DNA from: Mucor racemosus | Taxonomy: Eukaryota; Mucoromycota; Mucoromycetes; Mucorales; Mucoraceae | Length of the DNA: 64,000 bases | Assembly (NCBI GenBank): GCA_027405735.1 | Contig: JAPEHQ010000009.1 | Location: 434,001 to 498,000 of the forward strand | Reading direction: 5' to 3' | In this document: one piece after another, positions 1-11,515 of the stretch | Layout of the letters: each line of letters begins with the position of its first letter | Position numbering within the stretch: position 1 is the first letter of the stretch | Program-made: the position numbers and the translations under genes | The notes under the pieces: generated by a model | Databases searched by the model: none | The model's input: only the letters and a program-made list of their open reading frames with translations | What the model was told of the DNA's origin: nothing

Positions 1-30
1 TTCTCTAATCGGATTTCTTTTATTTAAAAG

Positions 31-621
31 AAGTCTAATTTCTACACTGATCAATCCGGCATGCATAAACAACTTTTGACCATGGATCTCTTGCTTCAAT
101 TTATGGATCCATCATTATATAAGCACTTTCAAAGAACAGACAGTATCAATTTCTTCTTTTGTTTCAGATGGTTGTTGGTATGGTACAAGAGAGAATTCCC
201 CTGGAAGGACATGCTTTCCTTATGGGAAGTGCTTTGGACAGACTATTTGACAGACAGGTTTCATTTGTTCATTGCGTTATCCATTTTGGATCAACATCGT
301 GATGTTATAATTGAGTATTTAAAGAATTTTGACGAGATTCTGAAATATATCAATGATTTATCAATGACAATCAACCTTGAAGAAACACTTCAAAGAGCAG
401 AAATTCTTTATTATCAATTTAAGCAACGTGTGGAAGCTGTTGATAATAAAAGGGAACAGTTGGAAGCATCTTTATCCAGTAAATCTGGTATAACTGAAAT
501 ACAAAAAACTGACGCTAAACAAGATTTGGGTCGATTACCGGTGATTAACGAATTATTGCGTGAAATCCTTAGTTCGTCATATGCTGATATTGCTGCAAAT
601 AATGAAAAGACTATTGAATAA
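31..621 (+). CDS. TBC-domain Rab GTPase-activating protein, GYP7/TBC1D15-like (3' terminal exon, 5' partial)
   Basis: This is the last exon of a Rab GTPase-activating protein, a family that speeds GTP hydrolysis by Rab proteins in vesicle traffic. The exon begins after an acceptor AG at 29-30; the frame is closed just upstream (stop at 25-27), so an intron must end there. The reading starts with a DQSGMHKQLL segment and continues through FFFCFRWLLVWYKREF and LWEVLWTDY, which are hallmarks of the second half of the TBC domain in the GYP7/TBC1D15/TBC1D17 group. The catalytic arginine and glutamine fingers would lie in exons left of the window. The tail after the TBC domain is hydrophilic with a coiled-coil look and ends at TAA 619-621. 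An AATAAA at 766-771 is the most likely polyadenylation signal. The family call is strong; the precise orthologue is less sure. Confidence 0.88.
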   Translation, partial: KSNFYTDQSGMHKQLLTMDLLLQFMDPSLYKHFQRTDSINFFFCFRWLLVWYKREFPWKDMLSLWEVLWTDYLTDRFHLFIALSILDQHRDVIIEYLKNFDEILKYINDLSMTINLEETLQRAEILYYQFKQRVEAVDNKREQLEASLSSKSGITEIQKTDAKQDLGRLPVINELLREILSSSYADIAANNEKTIE

Positions 622-2454
622 TTAAATATGAATACCTTCAAAAATGATTATTTGGACATTTTCACTTACTACTACACCCACTTCCTTTCAATTCTCGATA
701 TTTTTTATTCTTTTTAATATTACTCTTTTATGAGTTTACTCATTTTTATCTAACTTTTAAATTTTAATAAATCTTCATACCTACAAAAAAAAAAAAAAAA
801 AAAAAAAAGGACATTTTCAGATCGTTTCTTGCCGATAAGTCGATATAATACTAATTTTACTTTTAAATAGATCGATGTAAAACTTGATGCTATATCTGCA
901 GGCACTGTTTTCATTATTGTACTAATTGTGTGTGATGAGGTACACGCACAATTCACGAATTCAGTTATTCGCAAAAAAGTCATTATTTTCACAAACCAAC
1001 CCTGATTTTAGTGATTCTATATGAAAAAACAAAAAAAAAAACTGATCATTTTGTTTTAATATATATTTTTAATGAATATATCATATGATTAGCAGCTCTA
1101 TCATATTACGCTTGTTTATTGACTTCAGTGATGGCTATGTTAATGTTTATGACATTGGAGATATAGAGGTAAGACGAAAAATTAATGTAAATCGACTCTA
1201 GCACGATAATTAGAAAGTAACAATTTATCATCATCAAATAAACTATTGCACGGTATTGAAAGATGTAAAGATTTATAGTAGTAAACTTGAATCGAGTGGG
1301 TACAGCATCGTAGATTCTTGAAGCAGTTTTCAAATATCGTAAAATCTCTTATTTTTAAGACTTATAGGGCTTATAAACGGAACATTAATTTCAAAAATTA
1401 TTCTTGTTCAGATCATTAATTTTGATACTTTTCGATTTTTTTTTCTGATTTTGCAAATTTATAGTCAATTATACTACCAATCATAAAAATAAAAAATATG
1501 TACATATACAGAATTTAAAGATTTATTTGTTCACTTAAATAAAAAATATAATTTTGTTACAAAACATTACATGAAAATCCTATAACCAAAAAATCGTTTT
1601 TGGAACAAAAATGCAAAATTTTATTAATTAACATTTAATATTAAGCTTTTATAAAATACATATTAGTCATAGCTACAATTTTCTCTAACAATGTAGTGTA
1701 TTTAAGCGTTGATTTTGGTATCAAAATTTGATATTTCTGTTTTTTGATCAAAATCATGAGTGTTGGTAAGGACGAAATGAGCCCCGAAAATGTCCGCTAC
1801 AAAAACTGAATTTTCAGACTGCACATGGTTAAATTAAGAAAAAATTGAAAAAAATACTTTTATTCAATTTGGCCAATTTTCAAAATCCAAGAAAAATCCA
1901 AGAAAAGTTATAGAATAGAACTACTAATAATAGAGAGTGGTGAAAACCTCCTCTGAGCTAAAATAAACAACTGTGTCTATCAAAATCAATGATTTAAAAT
2001 TGACATTTTTGGATAGCTTTTGATGATATTTTGATGATTGAGGCACAATAATGATATCTAACAAGTTCTAAACTAAAATATATAATGGTTACCGTAATTT
2101 TTTAATGTTTCGTACAAAAAACCTCGAGATTTCTTTAGAAACTCTATAGAAATCATTATATACTCTGTCGAGACCAGCCTATTTAGCGCTATTTAAGGAT
2201 TTTTACTATATTTGGCACTGGTAAAAAGGTTTTTAATTGCTACAAGCTATCAAAATTCTTACCACAATCTAGAATCACATTTAAATCTTGTTTAGACCTT
2301 CTCAATGACTATATACAACCATCAAACGTGCAAATCGGTAACTGTCAAAATGCATCTTTAACATCTCAACCCAGCATTTTGAAAATAAGTCACTATAAAT
2401 CACAAAATTTTTCATGAAAGCTTGCACTCCTTTTCATCATAGCAACTGTATATA
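622..2454. other. Intergenic region with repeat R1 copy A
   Basis: No gene is supported here. It holds the 3' flank of the RabGAP gene, an A24 tract (785-808) 13 bases after an AATAAA, repeat R1 copy A (about 1075-1865) and AT-rich sequence up to the RMT2 promoter. The short open frames lack domain features. Confidence 0.7.
1075..1865 (+). repeat. Repeat R1, copy A, with a dynein intermediate chain exon fragment
   Basis: About 790 bp similar to 32450-33250 on the same strand and to the reverse complement of about 23800-24540. Near its left end (1124-1168) it can be read as SDGYVNVYDIGDIE followed by a GTAAGA donor-like sequence. This is the end of the final WD40 repeat in dynein intermediate chains, plus the start of its intron. 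The remaining sequence is AT-rich and non-coding but clearly alignable between copies, for example around TTTTTGATCAAAATCATGA and TGTCCGCTACAAA. Copies differ at many positions, so they are not recent. Confidence 0.8.
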
Positions 2455-3704
2455 ATGGCTAGTGCTCAAGAACAAGAGGCAAAGAAGCAAAAGATCGAAC
2501 AGGAGGCTCCTCAAGTCGAAGAGGCCGAGATTTTAGAAGAACAAGAGGAAGAGGAGTCTAACACTATCGAATATGATGAAGAGGATATGAAATTAGGACA
2601 TGAGCTCATTGCAGCTGTCATTGCAAACGATCTTGTAAGCGATTTTTTTTTATCAACAAAGTAGATAAGGTACTGAACAATATGTATAGGAAGCGTGCAA
2701 GAAACTTTCAGAACAAGATGTCGACCTTTGTTTTAGTGGCGATGATCTTGGACGTACTCCACTTCATCATGCTGCTGAACATGGCAACATGGAAATCATT
2801 GAATGGTTACTTTCAGAAAAACATCCTTACAACTTGACCGATAAGAACGAAGTTACTGCAGGCGAACTTGCTTTAAAGAACAACCATACTAAAGTTTACG
2901 AACGTCTTGTTGAAGAAGGTGTCAGAACTGAGCTTTTGATCCGTGCATTAAAGAAAGCTTTTGGAGATGATGAAGATGACGAAGCCAATAAAATTGCAAA
3001 CGAAGCTTACCTCAATCAAAAGTTACATTACGACGATAACAAGTTGATGGACGAAAACAATGATGCAATCATGATGATGTGGGAGGCGCCATTGATGGTC
3101 GAGCACGCCAAGGTAATGTGCCCTAAAGAGGGATTGAATGTAATCAATGTTGGCTTTGGTTTAGGTCTAATTGATACCGAACTTCAAAAATATAACCCAA
3201 AAAACCACTATATTATCGAGGCACATCCTGATGTTTATGCTCACATGTTGGAATTGGGTTGGGATAAGAAGCCTGGTGTTAAGATCTTATTTGGTCGTTG
3301 GCAGGATATGATTTCAAAATTAGATATTTTGTTTGATGGTGTATTTTTCGATACATATGGAGGTATTTATTATGTTATTAAATGTTGCTATTCACTAGTT
3401 AATCGGCATATATGTTATAGAATTCTATGAGGAATTACGTACTTTCCATGAATGTGTGCCAAAGATGCTTAATGAAAATGGTATTTATACCTGGTTCAAT
3501 GGTCTCGGTGCTACAAACCAATTTTTCCATGATATTTACTGCAACATTTCAGAGATTGATTTGCGTGAATTTGGTTTTAGCACTGAATATATTGTTATGC
3601 CAACTTCAACTTGGGCAGAACATGGTGTTTGGGATGGTGTTCGTCAAAAATATTGGGTCTTGGATACTTACAAGTTCCCTATTTGTAAATTCTTAGAGCA
3701 ATAA
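2455..3704 (+). CDS. RMT2: Protein arginine N5-methyltransferase 2 (RMT2)
   Basis: Exons 2455-2634, 2690-3362 and 3421-3704 give a 378-residue protein. In yeast Rmt2 methylates the delta nitrogen of an arginine in ribosomal protein uL11 (Rpl12). The N-terminal third has an acidic leader and ankyrin-like sequence (GRTPLHHAAEHGNMEIIEWL). It is followed by the RMT2 core MMMWEAPLMVEHAK and the S-adenosylmethionine-binding strand and loop VINVGFGLGLIDTELQ, then YIIEAHPDVY and an FDTYGGEFYEELRTFHE segment that spans the second intron. The C-terminus (HGVWDGVRQKYWVLDTYKFP) also fits. Intron phases 0 and 1 restore the frame exactly. The length is slightly below yeast Rmt2 (412). The next gene, uL15, is convergent with only about 100 bp between the stop codons. 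Confidence 0.93.
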
Positions 3705-3802
3705 ATTATTATATATAAATGTTCAACAATATTGAGATTATGAAATGTTAATAGTTGATTTTTATATATTTTAAAATAATATCAAAAATGTGGAAAAACT
3801 AT

Positions 3803-4121
3803 TTAAGCAATGAGCTCGACAACACCACCGGCTTCCTTGATCTTCTTCTCGGCGAGACGAGAGACGAAACGAGTACGGACAATGACGGGTTGAGAGATGG
3901 TACCCTTGGCCAAAACCTTACCATAACCCTATTTAAATAATCCATTAGATTTCAAAATACTTTACTCTTAAAAAAATCAAATATTTACCTTTTGGAGGGC
4001 ATCGATAACGGGAACCTTCTCGGTGTTCTTGTATTGCTCACGAACACCTTCACCGGCAAGAGTCCAAATCTTGTCAAGGTTGACAACAGGACGCCAGTTG
4101 ACGTTGTTCTTCAAGTGGAAT

Positions 4122-4153
<32 letters not shown>

Positions 4154-4645
4154 ATGGTACTTATCCATGTTGATACGGTGATGATGTTGACCACCAGCAA
4201 GACCACGACCACCAGGATGTTTTCTGTGCTTGCCGACACGACCGTGACCGGCTGAGACGTGTCCACGCTTCTTTCTGTTGTGGTGAAGTCTGGTAGGCTG
4301 TAGTAATAGAAATAGGGATTTAGTTAGTTATACATGGATTTTCAAAGCTTAAAAAGTGAAAAATGATGATAGCGACAAGGAAAAAATATTAACAGAGTAT
4401 TTCGATAGGGCGAGTTGCTCCAACGTTTAAAACCATTTGTTTGTGTCCATGCTGCCATAAAATAATCCTTTGAAATGAAAATCTTCATCCATTCAATTTT
4501 TTTTTTTGTTCCCATTTTTTCGTTGAAAAAAGAAAATAATCGATCCATCCATTTGAGTTATCATCAATCCGTTAATAGTTTTTGATTGATATCTTCTTTT
4601 CCGTAATCGCTATCATCATTTACACAGTGTATGGTCACTCACCAT
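3803..4645 (-). CDS. RPL28: 60S ribosomal protein uL15 (yeast L28, animal L27A)
   Basis: The spliced protein is 145 residues from three coding exons: 4643-4645 (only the ATG), 3989-4297 and 3803-3928. It is a core large-subunit protein near the peptidyl-transferase region. The sequence shows the basic N-terminus [18 protein letters not shown], the glycine/histidine-rich [20 protein letters not shown], the conserved [14 protein letters not shown] block, and the C-terminal [16 protein letters not shown]. The first intron is 345 nt, far longer than others in the window, and starts directly after the start codon (ATG then GTGAGT). A long first intron is common in fungal ribosomal protein genes. 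Family length is about 145-149, so the model is complete. Confidence 0.95.
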
Positions 4646-5295
4646 TTCAGATAAAAAGAGAAAGAATCACTATGGTGAAGCTTCTGTCGACCTGATCAGT
4701 ATGAAATATAAAAACTCCGCTGTTTTTGCTGTGGGTATCCATTGAAGCAACCCTTTTTGACAGCCAAAATGAGTACATTTTGCTTCATGGAAGCTTGTCA
4801 CAGATCCTCCCGGACAAACCAACCGGGAAATCGATAAATCAGACATAACTCTTCATGTAAACATCATGAATGATCAAAAAGTCAAGATGAATGGCTACTA
4901 AATACCATTGAGAACAATAAATTTAAGTATTGACGTATGTTTCTGTGTGCTTTTTCCTTTTATTCAACAACTTTTAACGCAATGGGTGTGAGAGCCAGGC
5001 AAAAGCCCGGAAATATGTTGAGAGGTGATAAAATAGAGAAATTAATGTAAAATTAAGCATATAATTCATTGTATAATAAGATACATCTATAGATTATAAC
5101 CATTTTTCATGATTTTGATATCAATTGCTATAATATCAATAGACTTTACAATTGCATTCGCATTTCATGTCAATTCTTTGAAACTCAATAAACAAAACTT
5201 GATATTGCACGTCACCGGAATCTCATTGTAACATTTTGCAGCTCGCAAACGATTGAAAAATTAGTCGCAAAACCTTTCATTAGCTAATTCATATA
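4646..5295. promoter_or_regulatory. Divergent intergenic region between uL15 and TAF5
   Basis: This 650-bp stretch separates two head-to-head genes and must hold both promoters and 5' untranslated regions. No open frame with domain features is present. A GC-richer part around 4700-5000 adjoins uL15; an AT-rich part adjoins TAF5. I could not assign specific factor sites. Confidence 0.55.
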
Positions 5296-5359
5296 ATGTC
5301 AAACACACCACCAGTACCAAATAATACACAGGCATCGAATAGCGATCAATTGCAAGCTC

Positions 5360-5394
<35 letters not shown>

Positions 5395-7997
5395 GCTGCC
5401 GCTGCTGCCGCTGCTGCTGCTGCTGCTGCTGCCGCTACAGCAGGTTCAGCTACACATACGCCAGCAGACATTGACAAGATGGTCGCGTCATATCTCCAAA
5501 AGAAGGGATACAAAGCAACAGAAGCTATATTTTCGCGCGAATCAAAGGGGGAAGCAGTATCAGTTGAAGATGTTCAACCTAAATCAAATGATTCAATGGC
5601 TACTTCTACAACTACTACAGCAACTGATGGACAAAAGGATGTAAATAAAACTGCAGATTCTGCAAAGCCTACCTCTCCATCTTTGGCTAATGAAGACCAA
5701 GAAATGGAAGAAGCAAACGCACAATCGGATCAAGCATCAGGAGGAGATCCTGATATATATGATATCAGTTATAAAAGTCTACGAGAATGGATTGAGAATT
5801 CATTAGATTGGTACAAGGTAATGTTTAGAAAGAGTTTTTGTAGATTGTAATTGATTTGAAATGTCTATTTTAGCCTGAACTACGATCTGTATTGTTTCCA
5901 ATTTTCGTTCATTCATATCTAGATCTCGTCAGCAAGAATATACCAGAAAAAGCCAAAGAATTTATGGATACATATAAAAGAGATCATGTCGAATTGCACA
6001 CACCAGATTTAAATACTTTAGAAACTGTTACAGAGATCCAACATATTCGTGAAAATGAACTAGCTAAAATGTATAGAAGCAACAAATATAATTTGCGAAT
6101 GTCTGGTGTACCTTTTGAGTTATTTTTGAATTATTTACAAGATAATAAATTCATGCTTTTACTAAGAATTGTCAATCAATATCTCAATATTCAAGGTATG
6201 TTTTAACAAAATGTCAATTTGTTTAATATGCTAAATTCATTATTGCAGTGGTCCACGGTAAATTATTAAAATCTGCAGGCGGATTAGAGATGGATGATGC
6301 GATTGGAATTACTGGACATCAGACTCAACAAATCGAAGAATTTAATAAGCAACATGTACAACTTGGATTGAGTCAATTGGATCAATCATTCAGAGATGAA
6401 GTAGAACAGACAATTAAAGAGCAAGAGGGCGGTAGAAATGAGGAAGGTGAAAATACAAACAACGATTTTATTCCTTTGCTCGATACATTCAAAAAAACTA
6501 TTCAAGAAACTACAGCAGATGGCCCTAATTTTGGCGATATACCACTTCCACCATAGTAGGTTTATGGGTATATTTTACCAAGACTTAGTCATACTCACCC
6601 CTTTTTATAGTAGAGGCACAGATATCACTGCAGAAATTGATTCATTGAAGAATTTAAATCATCGTATTCCATTAAATGAATCATCATTACCAAGCATATG
6701 TTGTTATACATTTCATAACACTCACGACAGGTAATTTTTTTGATAAATTTCATTTCTTATACATTGGATTATTCTAAACATATAAAATACAATAGTCTTA
6801 ATTGTGTAACTACCACTCAAGATGCAACATTGATGGCTGGTGGTTTTTCTGAATCATTCATCAAGATTTGGAGTTTGAAGGGCGAAAAATTAAAATCATT
6901 GAGAAACACAATTAACCCTGCTCATGTAAACGATTGTAAGTGATGAATAGCTCCCCCCCCCCACTACAATTATCTTAGACTTACCGTACATTTAGACAAT
7001 GATTTGAATCGCCAAAAAGAAAGACATGGATCAGAATATAAAAAACTTGTGGGGCATTCAGGACCTGTATACGGCCTTAGTTTCAGTCATGATAACAAAT
7101 ATTTAGTCTCTTGTTCTGGTGATAAAACAGCGAGATTGTGGAGTTCCCAAACCTTTTCAAATTTGGTTGTATACAAAGGCCATAACAGTCCAGTGTGGGA
7201 TGTTGATTTTGGACCCTATGGGTTTTATTTTGCAACTGCTTCGCATGATAGAACGGCTCGTATTTGGAGTTGTGATCATATCAACCCTCTAAGAATCTTT
7301 ACAGGCCATTTATCTGATGTTGATGTAAGTTATGACCAGCTTAATACGATAATTTGAAACTAAAATGTAATTTCTAGACTGTCAAATTCCACCCTAATTC
7401 AAAATATATCGTTACAGGTTCCAGTGATCGTACTTCACGTTTATGGGATGTACAAACAGGCTCCTGTGTTCGTGTATTTACTGGCCATACTGGTTCCATC
7501 AAGACAGTTGCTGTTTCCCCTAATGGCCGTTTAATGGCCTCAGCTGGTGAAGATAAATCAATCATGCTTTGGGATATTGCATCTGGCAAGCGTATCAAGA
7601 AATTAACAGGACATACAGGCTTTATTTATTCTCTCAATTTCAGTGCAGATAGCGGTGTATTGGTATCTGGTGGCGCTGACAGCACTGTATGCGTTTGGGA
7701 TGTCAATACAGATTCTACAACAGCCATGGCATCTTATATGGATACAGATAATAACGATGCAAAGAGATTAAGATTAGATGATGACAGAAAACGTAAAGCT
7801 GTTCATGAAAGGTGAGCACACAAAAATATGATGGTTTTAACATTGGTTTGCTGATTTTTTTTGTTTTTTTGAATAGCCGTGAACGCCTTGCTGTATTTCC
7901 TACTAAGCAAACTCCAATTTATGATATTCAATTCACAGACCGTAATTTATGTCTGGTCGCAGGCGCATTTACCCCACAAAAAGCTGTTGAGCATTAA
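5296..7997 (+). CDS. TAF5: Transcription initiation factor TFIID subunit 5 (TAF5)
   Basis: Eight exons (5296-5817, 5874-6195, 6249-6555, 6611-6730, 6796-6935, 6996-7324, 7378-7811, 7877-7997) give 764 residues. TAF5 is a scaffold subunit of TFIID and, in yeast, also of SAGA. Residues 20-48 are a polyglutamine and polyalanine run. A LisH motif follows at about 58-85 (DKMVASYLQKKGYKATEAIF). The TAF5 NTD2 helical domain runs from YKSLREWIENSLDWYK through VVHGKLLKSAGG. About seven WD40 repeats from residue 395 onward close the protein (GHSGPVYGLSFS, GHNSPVWDVDFG, GHTGSIKTVAVS, GHTGFIYSLNFS). Some fungi have separate TFIID and SAGA paralogues; this window does not tell which role applies. All junctions are GT-AG with matching phases; the exon 3/4 junction is the least certain. 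Confidence 0.94.
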
Positions 7998-8254
7998 AAT
8001 GACTAAAATAATAAAAATTCATAGTTTGTAGATTTTGTTATTAAATATAAGCCTTTGCTTACTTCATAAACGCTTCTTTACAAGTAGAACGAATAAAACT
8101 TGGCCTGATACTATGCACCGTTTTCCTGTATTCATCAAATTTACGAGAAAAATTGAATTTCCAGAATGCAATTGCTTAAAGTTGCTAATCGTCAAAATTG
8201 GAGCTTGCTCTCTTTTCTATATTTAATCTCAAACTAAACGTTTTTAGTTTATAC

Positions 8255-9525
8255 CCTAGACACTGCTAAACAGATTTGAATTGGTCGTATTATGCTATCT
8301 ATTCCTAAATTTATTTTATATCTCACGAAAAACTCAAAAACACGTAACATTCACTACTTTTTCCTTGAAAACTGGATTTCACTTTTCATCCCTGCTCTAC
8401 TTTTTTTTTCACTAAACAATGCTAAGAAAAAATCATATACCAATGTACTTAAGATGTTCAGTTTTAATCCAAAAACAAGTATCCGGAAATATCTTATTTT
8501 TTGCTGTTGGTATTAATTTTTCAGTGCTAATGTTTCAGATTTTTACACGTATTTCACTGCTAAAAATTAAAATTTTGAGGCTTCATATCTCTACGAAATA
8601 TTAAGTTGTATTAACACTTCTTAATAATAAGACTTACTTGTTTTGAAGTACTCTATAACATATTTTAGTATGAAAAACTTTTTGAGCATTTTTATTTTTT
8701 TTCCATTTTTTGGAATTTCTGTAGTAGATTTCAAAATATTGGTTAAATTGAGCAGCACTTTTTTTACATTCATGACATCAACCTCGTTGAGCTCTCTCGG
8801 AACCAATTTAGTTTTTTTCGAAATATTAATGTTTTGTGGAGATATCCTCAAAAATGCGTACAAAGAGATACCTTCGTCTCTAACTTCAATTTTTCCCCTG
8901 TATACCCTCTTCCCAAATTCTAAATTTGAAAAAAAAAAAAGGCAAAATTCTCGTTTCCTCTACGAAAAATGCAACTAGAAGGTTCACCAATGGCTCGATC
9001 AATAGATAATCATTCTGCGCATTATGTCCATTATCTATATTTAGAATATGCTTATAAAAAGTAATGTGTATCTTCAAAAATCCTCCAAAATTTCAATCAC
9101 ATTTTACGCAAAGTCTAATATAAAATGTTTTTCTAAATTTTATTTAGATGGATGCAGAACTGGAAACTTTACAAAAACCATTTAATACGCTAGGCCTATT
9201 CACTTGGCAATTCATGAGCTATCAAACGATTTTGGTTTTTGGATAAATTTTTGGTCGATTTCACAAATGTATTTTGAGACTCAGCCAGCATAGGTTTTAA
9301 GCTATAATGTAAGCTATTATTTTGATTATTTCTACGAAAAACTGATATTTTTTGCTGAAACAAAAAACGCAAAGTAGCTTTGAATTGGATCTATCTTGTG
9401 GATACAAAACATTAACACCTCGATTTAGGTACTCAATTTTTTATAATCAATTTCAGATCAATCTTAGCCAATTCTGAGGAATGTTTGGTCAGTGCGCTTA
9501 TATTCTGGTAATAATATTTCTATTT
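8255..9525 (+). repeat. Repeat R2, copy 1
   Basis: About 1.27 kb that aligns to about 20390-21890 and 35796-37142 on the same strand and to the reverse complement of 54885-56165. Shared landmarks include TTTTGAAGTACTCTATAACA (about 8640), GGAGATATCCTCAAAAA (about 8838) and a right end near TATATTCTGG (about 9511). No terminal inverted repeats or target duplication were found. Both strands stay open over 80-111 codons in the middle, but this copy has no ATG at the place where copies 2 and 4 have one. Confidence 0.85.
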
Positions 9526-9929
9526 TCCGAGAAATATCAATGTACTATAGAATAAAGGTACATCTTCTTTGAAGATTTAACGTGATTCTATTCAATATTG
9601 GGCGAAAACCACCTAAGAACTATGTGAAACCATCCGAAACCTACCTTTTATAACCGTAAAAAACCGATAACGAAAACCGCCCTATCTCAGCGAATTTCGA
9701 TTCTAATAACTTCTAACTTTACATGAGAGTAGGAACACATATTTGATACATTGTTCTCAAAGGAAAATATCCACAACTTCCTATATGTTGTTGAGAAACA
9801 CATAGCCAAAGTGCGCCTATAGCTTACTGCGCACTTTTATTGAGGACAATTTAAACACTACGATCTCTATGAATAATGATCCAAGTGAGCTGCCGCGCTT
9901 TATGGATATATTATAAACAGGTGATACAA

Positions 9930-10170
9930 GTATTTCAGATAACAGCTTTTATGGACCATGGGTCATTGTGCATTCGGTAAGCTTTAACATCAAGTTGGTT
10001 ATCTCTGCTATTTGCGCCTACCAATAAGGTCAGTAAGCTGACCAGTTTTCGGCGAATATGGGTCGAAATGACCTCCCGTTGCGATGGTAGTTACGCCGAG
10101 GACTGGTCCACATAATCGAAAGGTTTCAGCCTCTTCAAGTTGCTGTGAAAATGGAGAAATGAAAACTCGT
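9930..10170 (-). pseudogene. Degraded coding-like relic, family not recognised
   Basis: On the minus strand a stretch distinctly richer in GC than its surroundings reads QLEEAETFRLCGPVLGVTT, then IATGGHFDPYSPKTGQLTDL, before a stop. After a frame change it continues DNQLDVKAYRMHNDPWSIKA and then stops again. Amino-acid composition and base content look like former coding sequence, unlike the AT-rich surroundings. I do not recognise the family. It may be a remnant of a transposase or of a host gene. Confidence 0.35.
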
Positions 10171-10984
10171 ACATTTTTAAACTATTTTATATGGACTGTT
10201 TCAAAATTTTTACAAAATCAAATAATTAGTCAAAATCAAATTTTGAAGTTGCACTTGATGTACAGTAGATTATGTACGAAGAATATATCTTGATTTCATT
10301 AGCTAACAACTGTTTTTGAAGGAACTTTGGACACGTTTTTGAAAAAGTCTTTTCTTCTGCGTAAAAGAATAAAGCAACTGGAAAAATGCTCGTATACATT
10401 CAAATACAGTAAATACTGATTCAAATGAACTGAAAATTTCAAAATATATACTACATCTGTAAAAGTATCCAGAATTAAATTTTATTGTTCCATTAATTTG
10501 TTGGTTACAATTGTAGAAATAAAATGCGCACTTTTTTCGAGTGGGATTTATAGCTTAGCAGACCATTCCAAATTAGAAATAACGTTAAATCGACCAAAAT
10601 TAGCATATTAGAGGACGGTAACAACTATTGAAATTAATAAATAAGCTTCCTCTTTGTCTAGAACCAAAATTATAGTGCAAGGTGTTGTACGTTGTACGTT
10701 GTACATCAGATTTCAATATTGATTTAAATAACTGTAAACAAATAAATACCAGAAAAATAGTAGGAAATCGTAACCTTTGATCTTTTTCTTGAATGTGCTG
10801 TGTCTTTATCAGATGGTTAATAATTCATGTTGAAACAAATACTAGGCAGTGTTGTATACTGGATATATACTTTTTGACTTTTCAAAAAATGTAAACTTTA
10901 GATGGAGTAATTGATAAAACAAGATTTCAAGACAGATTATTACCATAAATGCAAACCTGAGTAGCAAAAACTGTACTGTATATA

Positions 10985-11017
<33 letters not shown>
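10985..11017. repeat. CA/TA microsatellite
   Basis: A run of CA dinucleotides followed by TATATA directly borders the left end of the MITE at 11018. The MITE's right end is likewise followed by a TA run (11516-11536). Insertion of a TA-targeting element into, or next to, a TA-rich microsatellite would give this picture. Confidence 0.8.
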
Positions 11018-11515
11018 CAGTCGTGATTCGATTTAGTGGACTCATAAATAACGGATTTTCGATTTAATGGACAGTTTGAAATCTCCCGTTTTTTTTTAAT
11101 AATTTTACTGCCTAAATCCACTGAATCGATTCAGTGGATAGTGGACAATTTCGTTTCTACCAGTCCACTATATTAGTAATATATAAATATTATTGGATAA
11201 AACTGTATTTAGCCGGCAATAGCTTGATCTGGTAGCCATGAAATTAGAAGAAATATGGAGAGTAACCAAATCACGTGCCTAATTTACCTCAGTTTTTTAT
11301 TAAATTTCTTGTTATCCACTGTTCAATTCAGTTGCTTGCATATGAAAAGCCTTTATTATTAAAAATATTATTTAATACTATAAACTAGTAACGCCTTTTT
11401 ATTCTCATTTTTTGATCCAATATTACGGAAAATGATTTATTCGATTTAGTGGAAAATTCGATTTAGTGGACACTTTTCTCCCTCCCAACAATTCCACTAA
11501 ATCGAATCACGACTG
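11018..11515. mobile_element. MITE, pogo/Tc1-mariner-like, 498 bp
   Basis: The left end reads CAGTCGTGATTCGATTTAGT and the right end is its inverted complement, ending in CACGACTG. Both ends are flanked by TA, the target duplication expected for the Tc1/mariner superfamily; a CAGT start is typical of the pogo/Tigger branch. The interior has no open frame, so the element is non-autonomous. Internal copies of the terminal motif (near 11062, 11436 and 11456) give a nested inverted-repeat structure. Related copies lie at 28823-29286 and 35468-35795. Confidence 0.82.

Noticed and set aside
785..808. AATAAA followed by an A24 tract, like the 3' end of a retroposed transcript
   Set aside because: Long A or T runs are frequent in this window, also inside introns and intergenic DNA (41191, 47021, 49195, 51266), and no transcript-like body or target duplication was found upstream.
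8643..8978. 111-codon plus-strand frame in R2 as a gene
   Set aside because: Its first codon is TTG, it is hydrophobic and T-rich, and its antisense frame is equally open; it is better described as part of a repeat.
10842..11121. Open frames over the CA repeat and the MITE on the minus strand
   Set aside because: They consist of a Cys-Val run encoded by the dinucleotide repeat and of MITE sequence; not coding.
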